Assembly (NCBI GenBank): GCA_900073065.1
Contig: FJOG01000035.1
Location: 507,442-571,441, forward strand
DNA: 64,000 nt
Origin: Phialocephala subalpina
Lineage: Eukaryota > Ascomycota > Leotiomycetes > Helotiales > Mollisiaceae
Reading direction: 5' to 3'
In this document: positions 32,365-41,121 of the stretch, one piece after another
How positions within the stretch are numbered: position 1 is the stretch's first letter
How the letters are laid out: every line of letters starts with the position of its first letter
Notes under the pieces: model-generated
Told to the model about the DNA's origin: nothing
What the model saw: the letters and a program-made list of their open reading frames with translations, nothing else
Database searches by the model: none
Position numbers and translations under genes: made by a program

Positions 32365-33531
32365 TTATTCTCCCTTCTTAGCATCCAAGCCATTCAAGAC
32401 GCCCTGGGTCTCTCGGACCAATGCTCTTCTCTGCTCCCTAGCTTCCGAATCTCCCTCCACGTCGACGGCATCTGTTTTCAAGAGAACCTCGTTCATGATC
32501 GTCTCGGTGAGTTTCGCGTGCTCGAAAGCTCTCTTTTTGGGGTCTGAGGGTGGGGCGGCGGTGTATTGTACGCAGAGGGGTAGGATCTTGGTGTGGAAGT
32601 GGGAGGAGATGGCGTTTAGTTTCTCGATGGCTGTCTTCGGCTGTGATGACGGTGCTGGCGAGACGGCCCTAGAGTTACCGGTACTTGTTCCATCGCCTGG
32701 TGATAGGTTTGGTCCCCCGTTCTTATCTTCCTTCTTCTTGCTGGCGGCCTTCTTGCCCTTCTTTCCTCGATTCCGCTTCTTTTTCGATGGCCCAGAACCG
32801 ACGGCTTCGCTATCGTCGTCTTCTGAGTCACCGCTCTCTTCGGGTGGCGCATCGCCGACTATACATAGAACCTCGCTATGGTTTTTCAAGCTATAGTCTC
32901 GGCATGGCCTGAAGTCATCCTTCAGCGTCTGGCCCTTATACAACAGCTTAACCATCTTCCCACTCGGCAAATCCATAACAGCCGCAGCTCTCTCCTTCAG
33001 ATCCCGCACTTGTAGTTTCCCATCTCCAATGCTATATGCCGGAAACTTGACCGGATATGTAACGCCCTTGCTCTTGATCAAGACCACATCGTCTTCAGCC
33101 GCCAAGGAAGGTGGTGGAGGTCTGCCATTGGGATCGTATGTGCGATTCGGATGGGCTAAGTCTTCGGAAGTAATGTAGGAGAAGTCTTCATCGGTGACAT
33201 TTGGAGGATAGGCTCTACTCCCAAACGGCGAGAAGCGTGAATTCGATCCGCCCCAGAACGAGCGGCCCCAACCGCTCATTGAGACTGCGAGAAAGGTTGT
33301 GAGGAGAAGGACGATGCTGCTAACGAGCGTAGTCTCCGGGGGAACGCTATCAAGATGCGTGTACTTGGCCGCGGTGGAGATGTAAGCCTGCGTGCTGGGA
33401 GGGAGGGAGGAGTATGCGGTCTGGAGAGTCTGGAGGGAGGTGTCGAGGTAGGACTGAAGAGAGTCAGGTAGATGTTGGAGGACTGAAGACAGGGTGGCAC
33501 CTTGCGATGCTAAAGCACTGGAGGAAGCCAC
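32365..33531 (-). CDS. BAG-domain Hsp70 co-chaperone with ubiquitin-like domain and membrane anchor
   Basis: Uninterrupted 388-residue ORF. A hydrophobic segment [18 protein letters not shown] lies at about residues 69-86. A ubiquitin-like domain follows at about 150-230 ([20 protein letters not shown] then [20 protein letters not shown] and HSEVLCIVG). A basic [18 protein letters not shown] linker leads to a C-terminal BAG helix bundle (about 285-380) with [20 protein letters not shown] and [16 protein letters not shown]. The order membrane anchor-UBL-BAG matches fission yeast Bag102, a nucleotide exchange factor for Hsp70 that links it to the proteasome at membranes. The orthology is inferred from architecture. 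Divergent from the glutaredoxin gene with a 0.68-kb shared upstream region. Confidence 0.88.
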   Translation of the reverse strand: MASSSALASQGATLSSVLQHLPDSLQSYLDTSLQTLQTAYSSLPPSTQAYISTAAKYTHLDSVPPETTLVSSIVLLLTTFLAVSMSGWGRSFWGGSNSRFSPFGSRAYPPNVTDEDFSYITSEDLAHPNRTYDPNGRPPPPSLAAEDDVVLIKSKGVTYPVKFPAYSIGDGKLQVRDLKERAAAVMDLPSGKMVKLLYKGQTLKDDFRPCRDYSLKNHSEVLCIVGDAPPEESGDSEDDDSEAVGSGPSKKKRNRGKKGKKAASKKKEDKNGGPNLSPGDGTSTGNSRAVSPAPSSQPKTAIEKLNAISSHFHTKILPLCVQYTAAPPSDPKKRAFEHAKLTETIMNEVLLKTDAVDVEGDSEAREQRRALVRETQGVLNGLDAKKGE

Positions 33532-34208
33532 CTTGTCTAAATCTTGATTGTCCTGCTATAGGACCTGTCTTTTGTCTTTGTTGCTTCTTCGAGTCAGGCG
33601 GGGTGGTGAATTGATCGTCGGATGTTCAACCTTGACTCGAGGACGAGGACAACTGGTTTTGGAGAAGCGAGGCGTACGAGATCTCCGGGATATTTTTGGG
33701 AGCCGTAATCACGATAGGTGATAAGATCACAGGAATAAGACTAGAAGATTTCTAGTCAAATCGGAGCTATATTGTCTCAAAATGTCTTAATTATTGCATA
33801 GTTTTAAAACAAAGTGAAATGGAATCATTCCTGTATCAATTCCAAATGCTGGCCATGATCGAACCTGCCAGCAAAGCGATGGCTTGCAGTCTCTTGAAAT
33901 GCAAGCAAGGGTTGAGATGGCTGGCCGCTGCTGACAAAGCCAGAGCTGTTGCAGTACGGAAGGCGAGACCCTTGCGTCATTGCCGAAAGCGCCAGATTCC
34001 GCATCCCCAGCAATAGATTCCAATCATTATCACTAATCCAAAACTGAGCTGGCGCATTCGCAATTCACTGCAAACAGACCTCATTGCCCCTCACTTCCCT
34101 CCCTATAAGAAACAGAATACCCCTCTCCCAAACTCAACCCCATAACAGTTGCCCACCATTTCGTTCCTACGCCGATTCTTCACGACAAGTACTGTCAATC
34201 CAGCAAAT
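33532..34208. promoter_or_regulatory. Shared divergent upstream region (BAG gene and glutaredoxin)
   Basis: 0.68 kb between two divergent start codons. Small ORFs on both strands at 33787-34023 look like chance. No specific regulatory element recognised. Confidence 0.4.
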
Positions 34209-34630
34209 ATGTCTGCAGCAAAGACCAAGGCCCAAAACATCATCGATGAGAATGCTGTCGGTATGTTGTCATTTTTGCCCCCGAGATAACTTGGGAATGC
34301 TTGCTAATATGCATGTTGCTTAGCTGTGTTCAGCAAGTCGTACTGCCCATACTGCAAAGCTACCAAGGCACTTTTGAACGAGCTCGGAGCCAAGTTCTAC
34401 ACTATTGAGCTTGACCAAGTTGGTATGTCCACCTTGTGGAAATGGTTGGAATTTGGCTGACAGATGTGGTAGATGATGGAGTCGATATCCAAGCTGCGTT
34501 GAAGGAGATCAATGGCCAGACCTCAGTCCCGAACATATACATTAAGCAACAACACATTGGTGGAAACTCGGATCTTCAAGCCAAGAAGGGCGATCTCCCG
34601 ACTTTGTTGAAGGATGCTGGAGCTGTCTAA
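34209..34630 (+). CDS. Dithiol glutaredoxin
   Basis: Three exons, 34209-34260, 34324-34422 and 34473-34630, giving 102 residues, the usual size of a small cytosolic glutaredoxin. The active site is SKSYCPYCKATKALL (CPYC dithiol type); the cis-proline and glutathione-binding part is TSVPNIYIKQQHIGGNSDL, with the TVPxxF/IxxxxIGG signature. It reduces disulfides and glutathionylated proteins using glutathione. Introns are 63 and 50 nt with GTATGT donors. No targeting presequence is evident, so a cytosolic location is likely. Confidence 0.95.
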
Positions 34631-34717
34631 ATATTGGAAAGTGGGAGGATAGAATAGATCACTTAGAACAAGGAATGAATGAAGATTGCGAAATCTACAA
34701 TATTGAGTTTCTACATA

Positions 34718-36007
34718 TTATACATGGACCTGAGTTGCCACAGTTCCGACTGGACGTTCAACGAACTCCATGACCCCCTCCACGATGCTCTTCCGAGCTC
34801 CCTCACTGGCAACAGTCTTGCCAGCAAGGTAGTTGAGCCATATGCCTCTCGATATCCTCTCATCAGCGACATCTCCCAGTCTCTGAGCTCCAATCTTCCC
34901 ATCATCGTACCATATAGCCAACTTCCCCTTCCTATCTCTTGATAATAACAGCTCTTTTCCTTTCGGAACACTACCTCTATTGAACAACTTCTTGAGCTGA
35001 GTAATGCTCGTCCCAAACGCCTCATCCCCATATTCTCCCTTATTCGTTTGTGCCCGCATAGTCAAAGACCTAACCCACGCATCCCTCAAATGTCCAAAAT
35101 CCGTATTCCTCGTCGGCACAATCCTAACCAATGTCCTAGCCCCCGAATCCCTCAACACCTCACTCCAAACCCTCGTCCCCTCCTCCGCATCATAAAGTTT
35201 CTCCTTCAACTTCTCCTTCTCGCCCGCTACCAACGTGCTAGCAATCGGATCAATCTTCTTGATCAGATTTTGTTGTAAGGCTGCAATATCGTCCGTTGCT
35301 ACATACATGCCTACCACGTAGACTTGTATCCCCAAGAAACTCACTGTGCGTATTCCAAGGCCAACGAGCTGATATTCGACAAGTCGATCATCGGATACTG
35401 CCGGCACGACTCCATTCCCAATCAACTCCCTCTCATCGTCGACAAACAACAATATCCTAGGGAATGTAGGCACAGCACTCGTCCCCGTCTCTACAGTCTC
35501 TACTCTCTCCTCTGGCTCTTCCCCAAGTTTTTGTACAACGACCTTTCTCTCTCGTCCCAAAACGACTAGGGGATCGTCAGCCCGTCGATCGGAATCGAGT
35601 TGTGTGGGTTTGGTAGGAGGATATTTTTCGAGGTCGATGGAGGTTGCGGTTATGTAGATGGCGAGCATGCCGACTAGGACGCCAGCTGTGAGGTAGTAGG
35701 TGCGGCGCTTTGCGTGAGCGATGCGTTCGGCTTCGAGGCGGTGGAGGGATATGTTGTCGAATGAGGGGCGAGGTGGTTCGGTGGAGAGGTATCGCGGGCG
35801 GGGGAAGGTTTTGGGTGTTGAGCGGAGGCATTGGGGTGGTGGGATGCGTGCTCGTAGGAGCCGCATTTTTGGTGTTCGGAGAGACATTGTTGTTGTATTG
35901 GGGGTGGAAGAGGAGAGAGAACTTGAGGTGGTGTTGACGATGATCTGATGTTTGCGGAAGCTTGCCGAAAATCTGGGGAAGCTTGCTCCACCAAATCTTC
36001 GAGTCAA
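34718..36007 (-). CDS. AIM18: Aim18-like chalcone-isomerase-fold mitochondrial protein
   Basis: Single ORF, 429 residues from the first Met; a second Met (MSLRTPKMRLLRARI) at about residue 41 gives an equally good start. The N-terminus is Arg/Ser-rich and non-acidic, as expected for a mitochondrial presequence, and is followed by a membrane helix AGVLVGMLAIYITATSI at about 113-129. The chalcone isomerase-like domain shows YQLVGLGIRTVSFLGIQVYV, GMYVATDDI, LVRIVPTRNTDFGHLRDAWV and KGKLAIWYDDGKIG. The yeast Aim18/Aim46 pair keep the fold and sit in mitochondria; their role is poorly understood and I infer no enzymatic activity. Confidence 0.85.
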   Translation of the reverse strand: MTRRFGGASFPRFSASFRKHQIIVNTTSSSLSSSTPNTTTMSLRTPKMRLLRARIPPPQCLRSTPKTFPRPRYLSTEPPRPSFDNISLHRLEAERIAHAKRRTYYLTAGVLVGMLAIYITATSIDLEKYPPTKPTQLDSDRRADDPLVVLGRERKVVVQKLGEEPEERVETVETGTSAVPTFPRILLFVDDERELIGNGVVPAVSDDRLVEYQLVGLGIRTVSFLGIQVYVVGMYVATDDIAALQQNLIKKIDPIASTLVAGEKEKLKEKLYDAEEGTRVWSEVLRDSGARTLVRIVPTRNTDFGHLRDAWVRSLTMRAQTNKGEYGDEAFGTSITQLKKLFNRGSVPKGKELLLSRDRKGKLAIWYDDGKIGAQRLGDVADERISRGIWLNYLAGKTVASEGARKSIVEGVMEFVERPVGTVATQVHV

Positions 36008-36506
36008 ACTTGTGGCTTAACGACTTTCAATTTCTTTTTATTTTCGAACTGAAAATCTCGTGAAGGATGTTTCAAACTTTATATTGTGTTCATTATACCA
36101 TTCTCTTAGTGAATTTGTCCTTTATGACTGCACTCTGTTTCGAGTTCTTCCATCTCTCCCACGACTTGCTATCGTTGAAGTTTCGTCGTCTCCCATGCTT
36201 GGTTTTTTTTATCCCGAGTCAGGTTGCTCTGCAATTTCTCCCAGCACTTGGTAAATTGCACATGCACTCATGTTCTTGATTGAATAGTTGAATTCCGTTT
36301 CACTGTTGTCCTATATTTGTTTCATTAGCTACAGTTCCAATCAGTACCAAGCATCCCGTCCCTTAGGCAGCAAGATAGGAACTTGTTTATCTCCACTGTT
36401 AACCCACCAACAATATATCTATAACTACTTGAATCAGCCTCCTTCCTCTCAAAGCACCTCTACGTGCAGTCATTCTCAGCTCTTACCTGAAATTCTCTCA
36501 TCTAAA
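36008..36506. promoter_or_regulatory. Divergent upstream region (Aim18-like and helical protein)
   Basis: Half a kilobase between divergent genes. An ATG at 36288 lies in frame with the next gene, but its 73 codons look like untranslated leader (no recognisable features). Confidence 0.35.
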
Positions 36507-37232
36507 ATGTCAGGCGACGCTCGCAAACACCCCAAGTTCCCCTGGGACTTCGAAGTCCCCAACGACCCTTTCTGGAACAGTCTCGAATACACAGTAGCAA
36601 GAAACTTCCTACAATGCTATACCGAGTCCGAGATATCAAAGATGCACTTCGACGAAACTCTTTCCGCTCCCGAGAAACTCTCCTACCTCCGTCGCTACCT
36701 CGACTCCTCATTCTTCCGAAAAGAGAAAGAAGCAGCACCCACCCCTTTCCACGACGCCAATTACCAACTTTGGATGCAGTTCAAGCTAGCTACGAGTACT
36801 ATGGAGTATTTTCTCGAGAACTACTCGGAACAAGAAGAGATTGTTCGAGAGATGTACGAAAATGGTCCCGATGGAAGCAAGAATATGAGTGCGTTGCATC
36901 AATTGAGTGGGATTATGGAGAAGACTAGAAAATATAAAGAGGCTGAAGAGATGGCGTTGGAAGTTCTGCCTTGGATGCAAAATCATGAATTGCTTGGGAG
37001 AGATGCTCCACAGACGTTGAGTTGTGTTAGGATTCTTGCGAGTAGTGTTTGGAAGCAGAAGAGGTATAGGGAGGGCGGGGAGTGGATGGATAGGTATGGG
37101 ATGTTGGTTGGGGGTATGAAGGATGGGAAGTTTGGGAAGTATCAAGAAGCGGAGATGAAGGCGTATATTGAGGCGAAGAGGGGGTTGTGGGAGTGGAGGA
37201 GAGGGCAGGGTGATGTTGGTGAATCTGAATGA
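36507..37232 (+). CDS. Helical, TPR-like protein of unknown function
   Basis: 241 residues from MSGDARKHPKFPWDFEVPND. The sequence is mostly amphipathic helices. The middle part has TPR-like pairs: YENGPDGSKNMSALHQLSGI, MEKTRKYKEAEEMALEVLPW and the next repeat APQTLSCVRILASSVWKQKR with YREGGEW. This fits the short tetratricopeptide proteins common in ascomycetes. No catalytic motif or targeting signal. I chose the Met at 36507 over the in-frame ATG at 36288 because protein-like sequence begins there. Confidence 0.7.
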   Translation: MSGDARKHPKFPWDFEVPNDPFWNSLEYTVARNFLQCYTESEISKMHFDETLSAPEKLSYLRRYLDSSFFRKEKEAAPTPFHDANYQLWMQFKLATSTMEYFLENYSEQEEIVREMYENGPDGSKNMSALHQLSGIMEKTRKYKEAEEMALEVLPWMQNHELLGRDAPQTLSCVRILASSVWKQKRYREGGEWMDRYGMLVGGMKDGKFGKYQEAEMKAYIEAKRGLWEWRRGQGDVGESE

Positions 37233-37588
37233 TGGTTTCGAGTACATCTTGACTATATGATTCATAGTGCTGGTACTTCTTTAAATAATCTGAATTGAAT
37301 GGTAGTGGAAGGTTGATGCCGTTTCCGTCATTGGGCCATCGTCTAGACCGGTGTGGCCGCACGAAAGATACAGAGGTACTTCGTGTCTCCAAATCCTCCG
37401 AGTATCTGTATAATGGAAACCATGACACTGGTAAAGACTGCACTGTGACGTTGATGAACAGATCTGAACCCAAGAAGCATTCTGAATTACCGGGATGCAC
37501 CCATCATCAGGGACCCTACAGGAATGGCTTCGAGACCCGCTTAAGGAACTTTGATAAGAGGAGAGACGTGGGGGAGTCCGAAGATCTT
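37233..37588. other. Intergenic between convergent genes
   Basis: 3' flanks. A plus-strand ORF beginning at 37295 runs antisense through the next gene and is judged a shadow. Confidence 0.4.
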
Positions 37589-37965
37589 CTACACCGCACC
37601 GTCAAAGATCCCCATTGCTACATACAAATACGGAACATGGTAGCCAGCTTTCTTGAAGGAAAAGCAATTCAACTTAAAGGTAAGAGGAAGGTTACATTCT
37701 CTACGAACCGTGGGAGAATGTGTTGGCTGATGAACCTTGAAGTTCTGCTTGGGCTGTTCGGGAGAGCTAAATCGAATTGGTGCATCGACGACTTTCAACC
37801 CCTCTACCCACACCTTTTCCCCAAAACCGTAAAGCGGAGTCTCAGACTGGTCACGAAATAAAACATAGAACTTGTAAAGGATTTCTGTACGCCCCCAAAA
37901 GGTCTCTGAAAGTTCCTTCCTCGCCCCCAATGACCTCAGCACTCACGTGCTAGTGCTATGTCCAT
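37589..37965 (-). CDS. Small uncharacterised protein, 111 residues
   Basis: Two exons: 37947-37965 (19 nt, MDIALA plus one base) and 37589-37905, joined across a 41-nt intron with a strong GTGAGT donor and TTCAG acceptor. An in-frame stop lies three codons upstream of the ATG. The product reads FWGRTEILYKFYVLFRDQ, LYGFGEKVWVEGLKVVDAPI, FKVHQPTHSP and LPLTFKLNCFSFKKAGYHVP, alternating polar and hydrophobic residues as in a small beta-rich domain. I do not recognise the family. It is antisense to a 188-codon plus-strand ORF whose composition is much less protein-like. Divergent from grr1. Confidence 0.45.
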
Positions 37966-38387
37966 GCCGCACTAAGCGAGTCCAATCCCATCGCCTTGCA
38001 TATGCGCATTGTCACATCCACTTCACAATCCATCCAGATCAAACATCGCCCAAATCTGATCACAAAGCAGTAATCGCCCAACGTCCTCAACACCGACAGC
38101 ATTACCTGCACACTCGTCGCTCATTTCGCGGAAGCTCGATGGCCACCACTCGAACATCAACCACCTAGAATCTGATTCTCGCACACATAATCAAGCCCTT
38201 GCGTCGCGAGGCTGAGGGGCTCCGGAACACTATCCACGAAACGTCAACACATATTGACGACAACCTTCACTCTATCCTTAGCGAGCACTACGATATCGCA
38301 TATCCATCTGCAATATTCTTGACAGTTGGCTCTGTCCGAAGCCCATCTGCCGTTCCTTCCCTTCGATAACTTCATTCCTCAGTCATC
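37966..38387. promoter_or_regulatory. Upstream/5' leader region of grr1
   Basis: 0.42 kb rich in short C/A tracts between divergent starts. Likely holds the grr1 promoter and a long leader. No specific element recognised. Confidence 0.35.
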
Positions 38388-40417
38388 ATGAGGGGTCATC
38401 ATCCCACGATGGCGCCCATTACCACCAACGGCCCTTATCGCGCCACCCCGGACCCAGAAGGTGATTCACAATCATCGTCAAGTAATTCTCCTGCGCGGGC
38501 AGACTACGAAGAGTCGGATTTCTATACAGGAAACAACGATTCGCAGTCGTCGATCGGCGTTCCCACATTCCAAGACATGGCTGTATCGGAGGAGAGCTGC
38601 GAACCCCCAGCAAATCGACTTCCGGCAGAGGTGTTAATCGGTATATTCTCGAAACTCAGCAGTCCCACAGATCTGTTGAACTGCATGCGTGTATCGAAGA
38701 GATGGGCTAGGAATAGTGTGGACCTGCTATGGCATCGGCCTGCATGTACAACTTGGAACAAGCATGGCTTTATCTGCAGAACGCTATCCCTCCCCAACCC
38801 ATACTTTGCATACCGAGACTTCATCAAACGCCTGAATCTTGCTGCTCTGTCAGATGGTGTCAACGATGGAAGTGTGACGGCACTACAATTTTGCAAGAGA
38901 GTGGAGAGATTGACCTTAACTAGTTGTGATGGACTCTCGGATGGAGGTCTTGTCGGTCTTTTGGAGGGCAACCATCACTTGTTGGCTCTGGATATCTCTG
39001 GGGACACACAAATTACCGAAGCTTCCATGTATACCTTGGCGGACAACTGCAAGCGATTACAGGGATTGAACATTTCTAATTGCACGAGGATATCTAATCA
39101 GTCTATGATCGCAGTCGCAGAGAACTGCAAGTACATCAAGCGGGTAAGCTGCCTCTGTAACTCGCATGGTCAACATTCTCTAACATTTTATAGCTCAAAC
39201 TCAACGACTGCGACCAACTCGAGGACGTTGCCATTATGGCATTTGCCAACAACTGCCCAAACATTCTCGAAATCGACCTACATCAGTGCAAGTCTATTGG
39301 GAATGGGCCAGTGCATGCACTTATGAGCAACGGCCAAACACTACGAGAACTTCGACTTGCTAATTGCGAGTTGATCTCAGACGAGGCCTTCCTGACTCTC
39401 CCTCCTGCCAAGACATACGAGCATCTTCGGATCCTTGATCTGACAAGTTGCGCCCGCCTTACGGACCGCGCGGTCGAGAGAATAATCGAGGTTGCTCCAC
39501 GGTTACGGAACCTAGTTTTCGCAAAGTGCAGAAACCTAACCGACGTTGCCGTAAACGCCATCAGCAAGCTCGGAAAGAACCTACACTATTTACATCTAGG
39601 GCATTGCGGGCACATCACCGATCATGCTGTCATCAAGCTCGTACAAACATGCAATCGAATTCGATACATTGATCTAGGCTGCTGTGTTCATTTGACAGAT
39701 CAGTCTGTTACCAAGCTAGCAACTCTACCGAAGCTTAGGCGTATTGGTCTTGTCAAATGCTCCAACATCACCGATGCAAGTGTGTATGCTTTGGCTCAGG
39801 CTTCGGGTCGATGGCCGCGACGAATGCATCCCGATATGCCAGATCATCTAGCACACTACCCTTCAACAGGAAGTAGCAGTCTTGAGAGAGTACATCTCAG
39901 CTACTGCACCAATTTGACCTTGACCGTATGTTAATCTCTCCCGTCTCCCAATACTAGCTAACGTTTATCAGAGCATCATCTGTCTGCTCAATAACTGTCA
40001 AAAGCTTACTCATTTGAGTTTGACTGGCGTTCAAGCCTTCTTGCGCTCAGATCTTGAGCAGTTCTGCCGAGAGGCGCCACCAGGTCCGCTTCACCCACAT
40101 TCTTTTCGTAACTCATTGCTAACAAGGTATCAGAGTTCACGGAGCATCAGCGAAATGTATTCTGCGTCTTCTCCGGCCAGGGTGTCATGGGCCTCCGTTC
40201 TCATCTCAATAAGCTACCCCTAAACCATGCTTATGATCCTTTGGCCAACGGCCCCGTGGATGACGACGAGGACCAAACGATGACCGGTACGGATCACGCA
40301 ACACTTATGATGAGTGCTGCGGCCTTGAATGCTGATGAAGATGATGCAGATGGCGACGAAGAGTTGGATGACGCTGACGATAATGGAGGAGCTTCATTCA
40401 ACCACGGCCAGACTTGA
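38388..40417 (+). CDS. grr1: SCF ubiquitin ligase F-box/LRR subunit Grr1
   Basis: Four exons, 38388-39143, 39194-39925, 39972-40083 and 40134-40417, 627 residues, phases consistent. After a Ser/Asp-rich N-terminus comes the F-box at about residues 76-118: NRLPAEVLIGIFSKLSSPTD then LLNCMRVSKRWARNSVDLLW. It is followed by a long series of Cys-type leucine-rich repeats such as LQGLNISNCTRISNQSM, LRILDLTSCARLTDRAVERI, LHYLHLGHCGHITDHAVIKL and IRYIDLGCCVHLTDQSVTKL. The C-terminus has FCVFSGQGVMGLRSHLNKL and an Asp/Glu-rich tail. Grr1 recruits phosphorylated substrates (cyclins and nutrient regulators) to SCF; in Aspergillus the orthologue grrA is needed for sexual spore maturation. Confidence 0.95.
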
Positions 40418-41121
40418 AGACTCGAAAACACCACCCACTGATCCATAACCTCGAACTTGGAGACGGTGTTAAAGTACCAGAAGATTACGAAAGAATTATG
40501 TATGGCAATGGACTTAATTATCAACACGCGAGGAAACGGGCGCACGTTTCGGACATTCGAAGCAAGCCTACATTTCTTTAAGGATGCGTGGAAGCATCAC
40601 TTAGAGTCACCATGCCGGAGCGGTTATAGCCCGCGGCATAAGCTCGTCTCGCGGAGTGAATGCGAGTGTCTGATTGATAGGAGGGAGAAAGATGGTTGGA
40701 CTGGCGTTAGAGTATGGTCTTCACGGACCGGCTGGAATCAATTGATCAATCTTTGACTTTGGTTCTACCATCTTGTTTTGATGTTCCGTGTGACAAAGGG
40801 TGTTTTTTTTTTCAATACCCATTCGCCTCGTCCCAAAAAAGGTAGTCGTCGTAGTTGTCGTTAATAAGCCGAAGTTGGTTGCCGAGCGGCACCTTCGCTG
40901 AGCAGAATCTGCGTATGGCCAGTGGAATGCCTATTTTGGGGCTGAGATGGGCGGCAAGGCAGACCTGCAGGGGCTTCTGCAAGTTTCTGCATGGCCAATC
41001 ACATGAGATTTCAGGGGCTGAGTGAGGCTGTGAATCTCGAACCTCAAACCTCGAAACTCAAGGCTTCATCTTCTAGAAGCTGTACCATTCATCTTTCCTT
41101 CGCTGTAAATTCGATGAAATT
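40418..41121. other. Intergenic (grr1 3' flank, upstream of next gene)
   Basis: 0.7 kb. The ORF 40457-40756 continues past grr1's stop region without features and is probably 3' UTR. A T-run lies at about 40804-40813. Confidence 0.4.

Noticed and set aside
37295..37861. 188-codon plus-strand ORF
   Set aside because: Antisense to a spliced minus-strand gene that has better splice signals and more protein-like composition; no family features.
40457..40756. Separate 99-codon gene after grr1
   Set aside because: Lies in the expected 3' UTR of grr1, has no domain and no splice or start context of its own.
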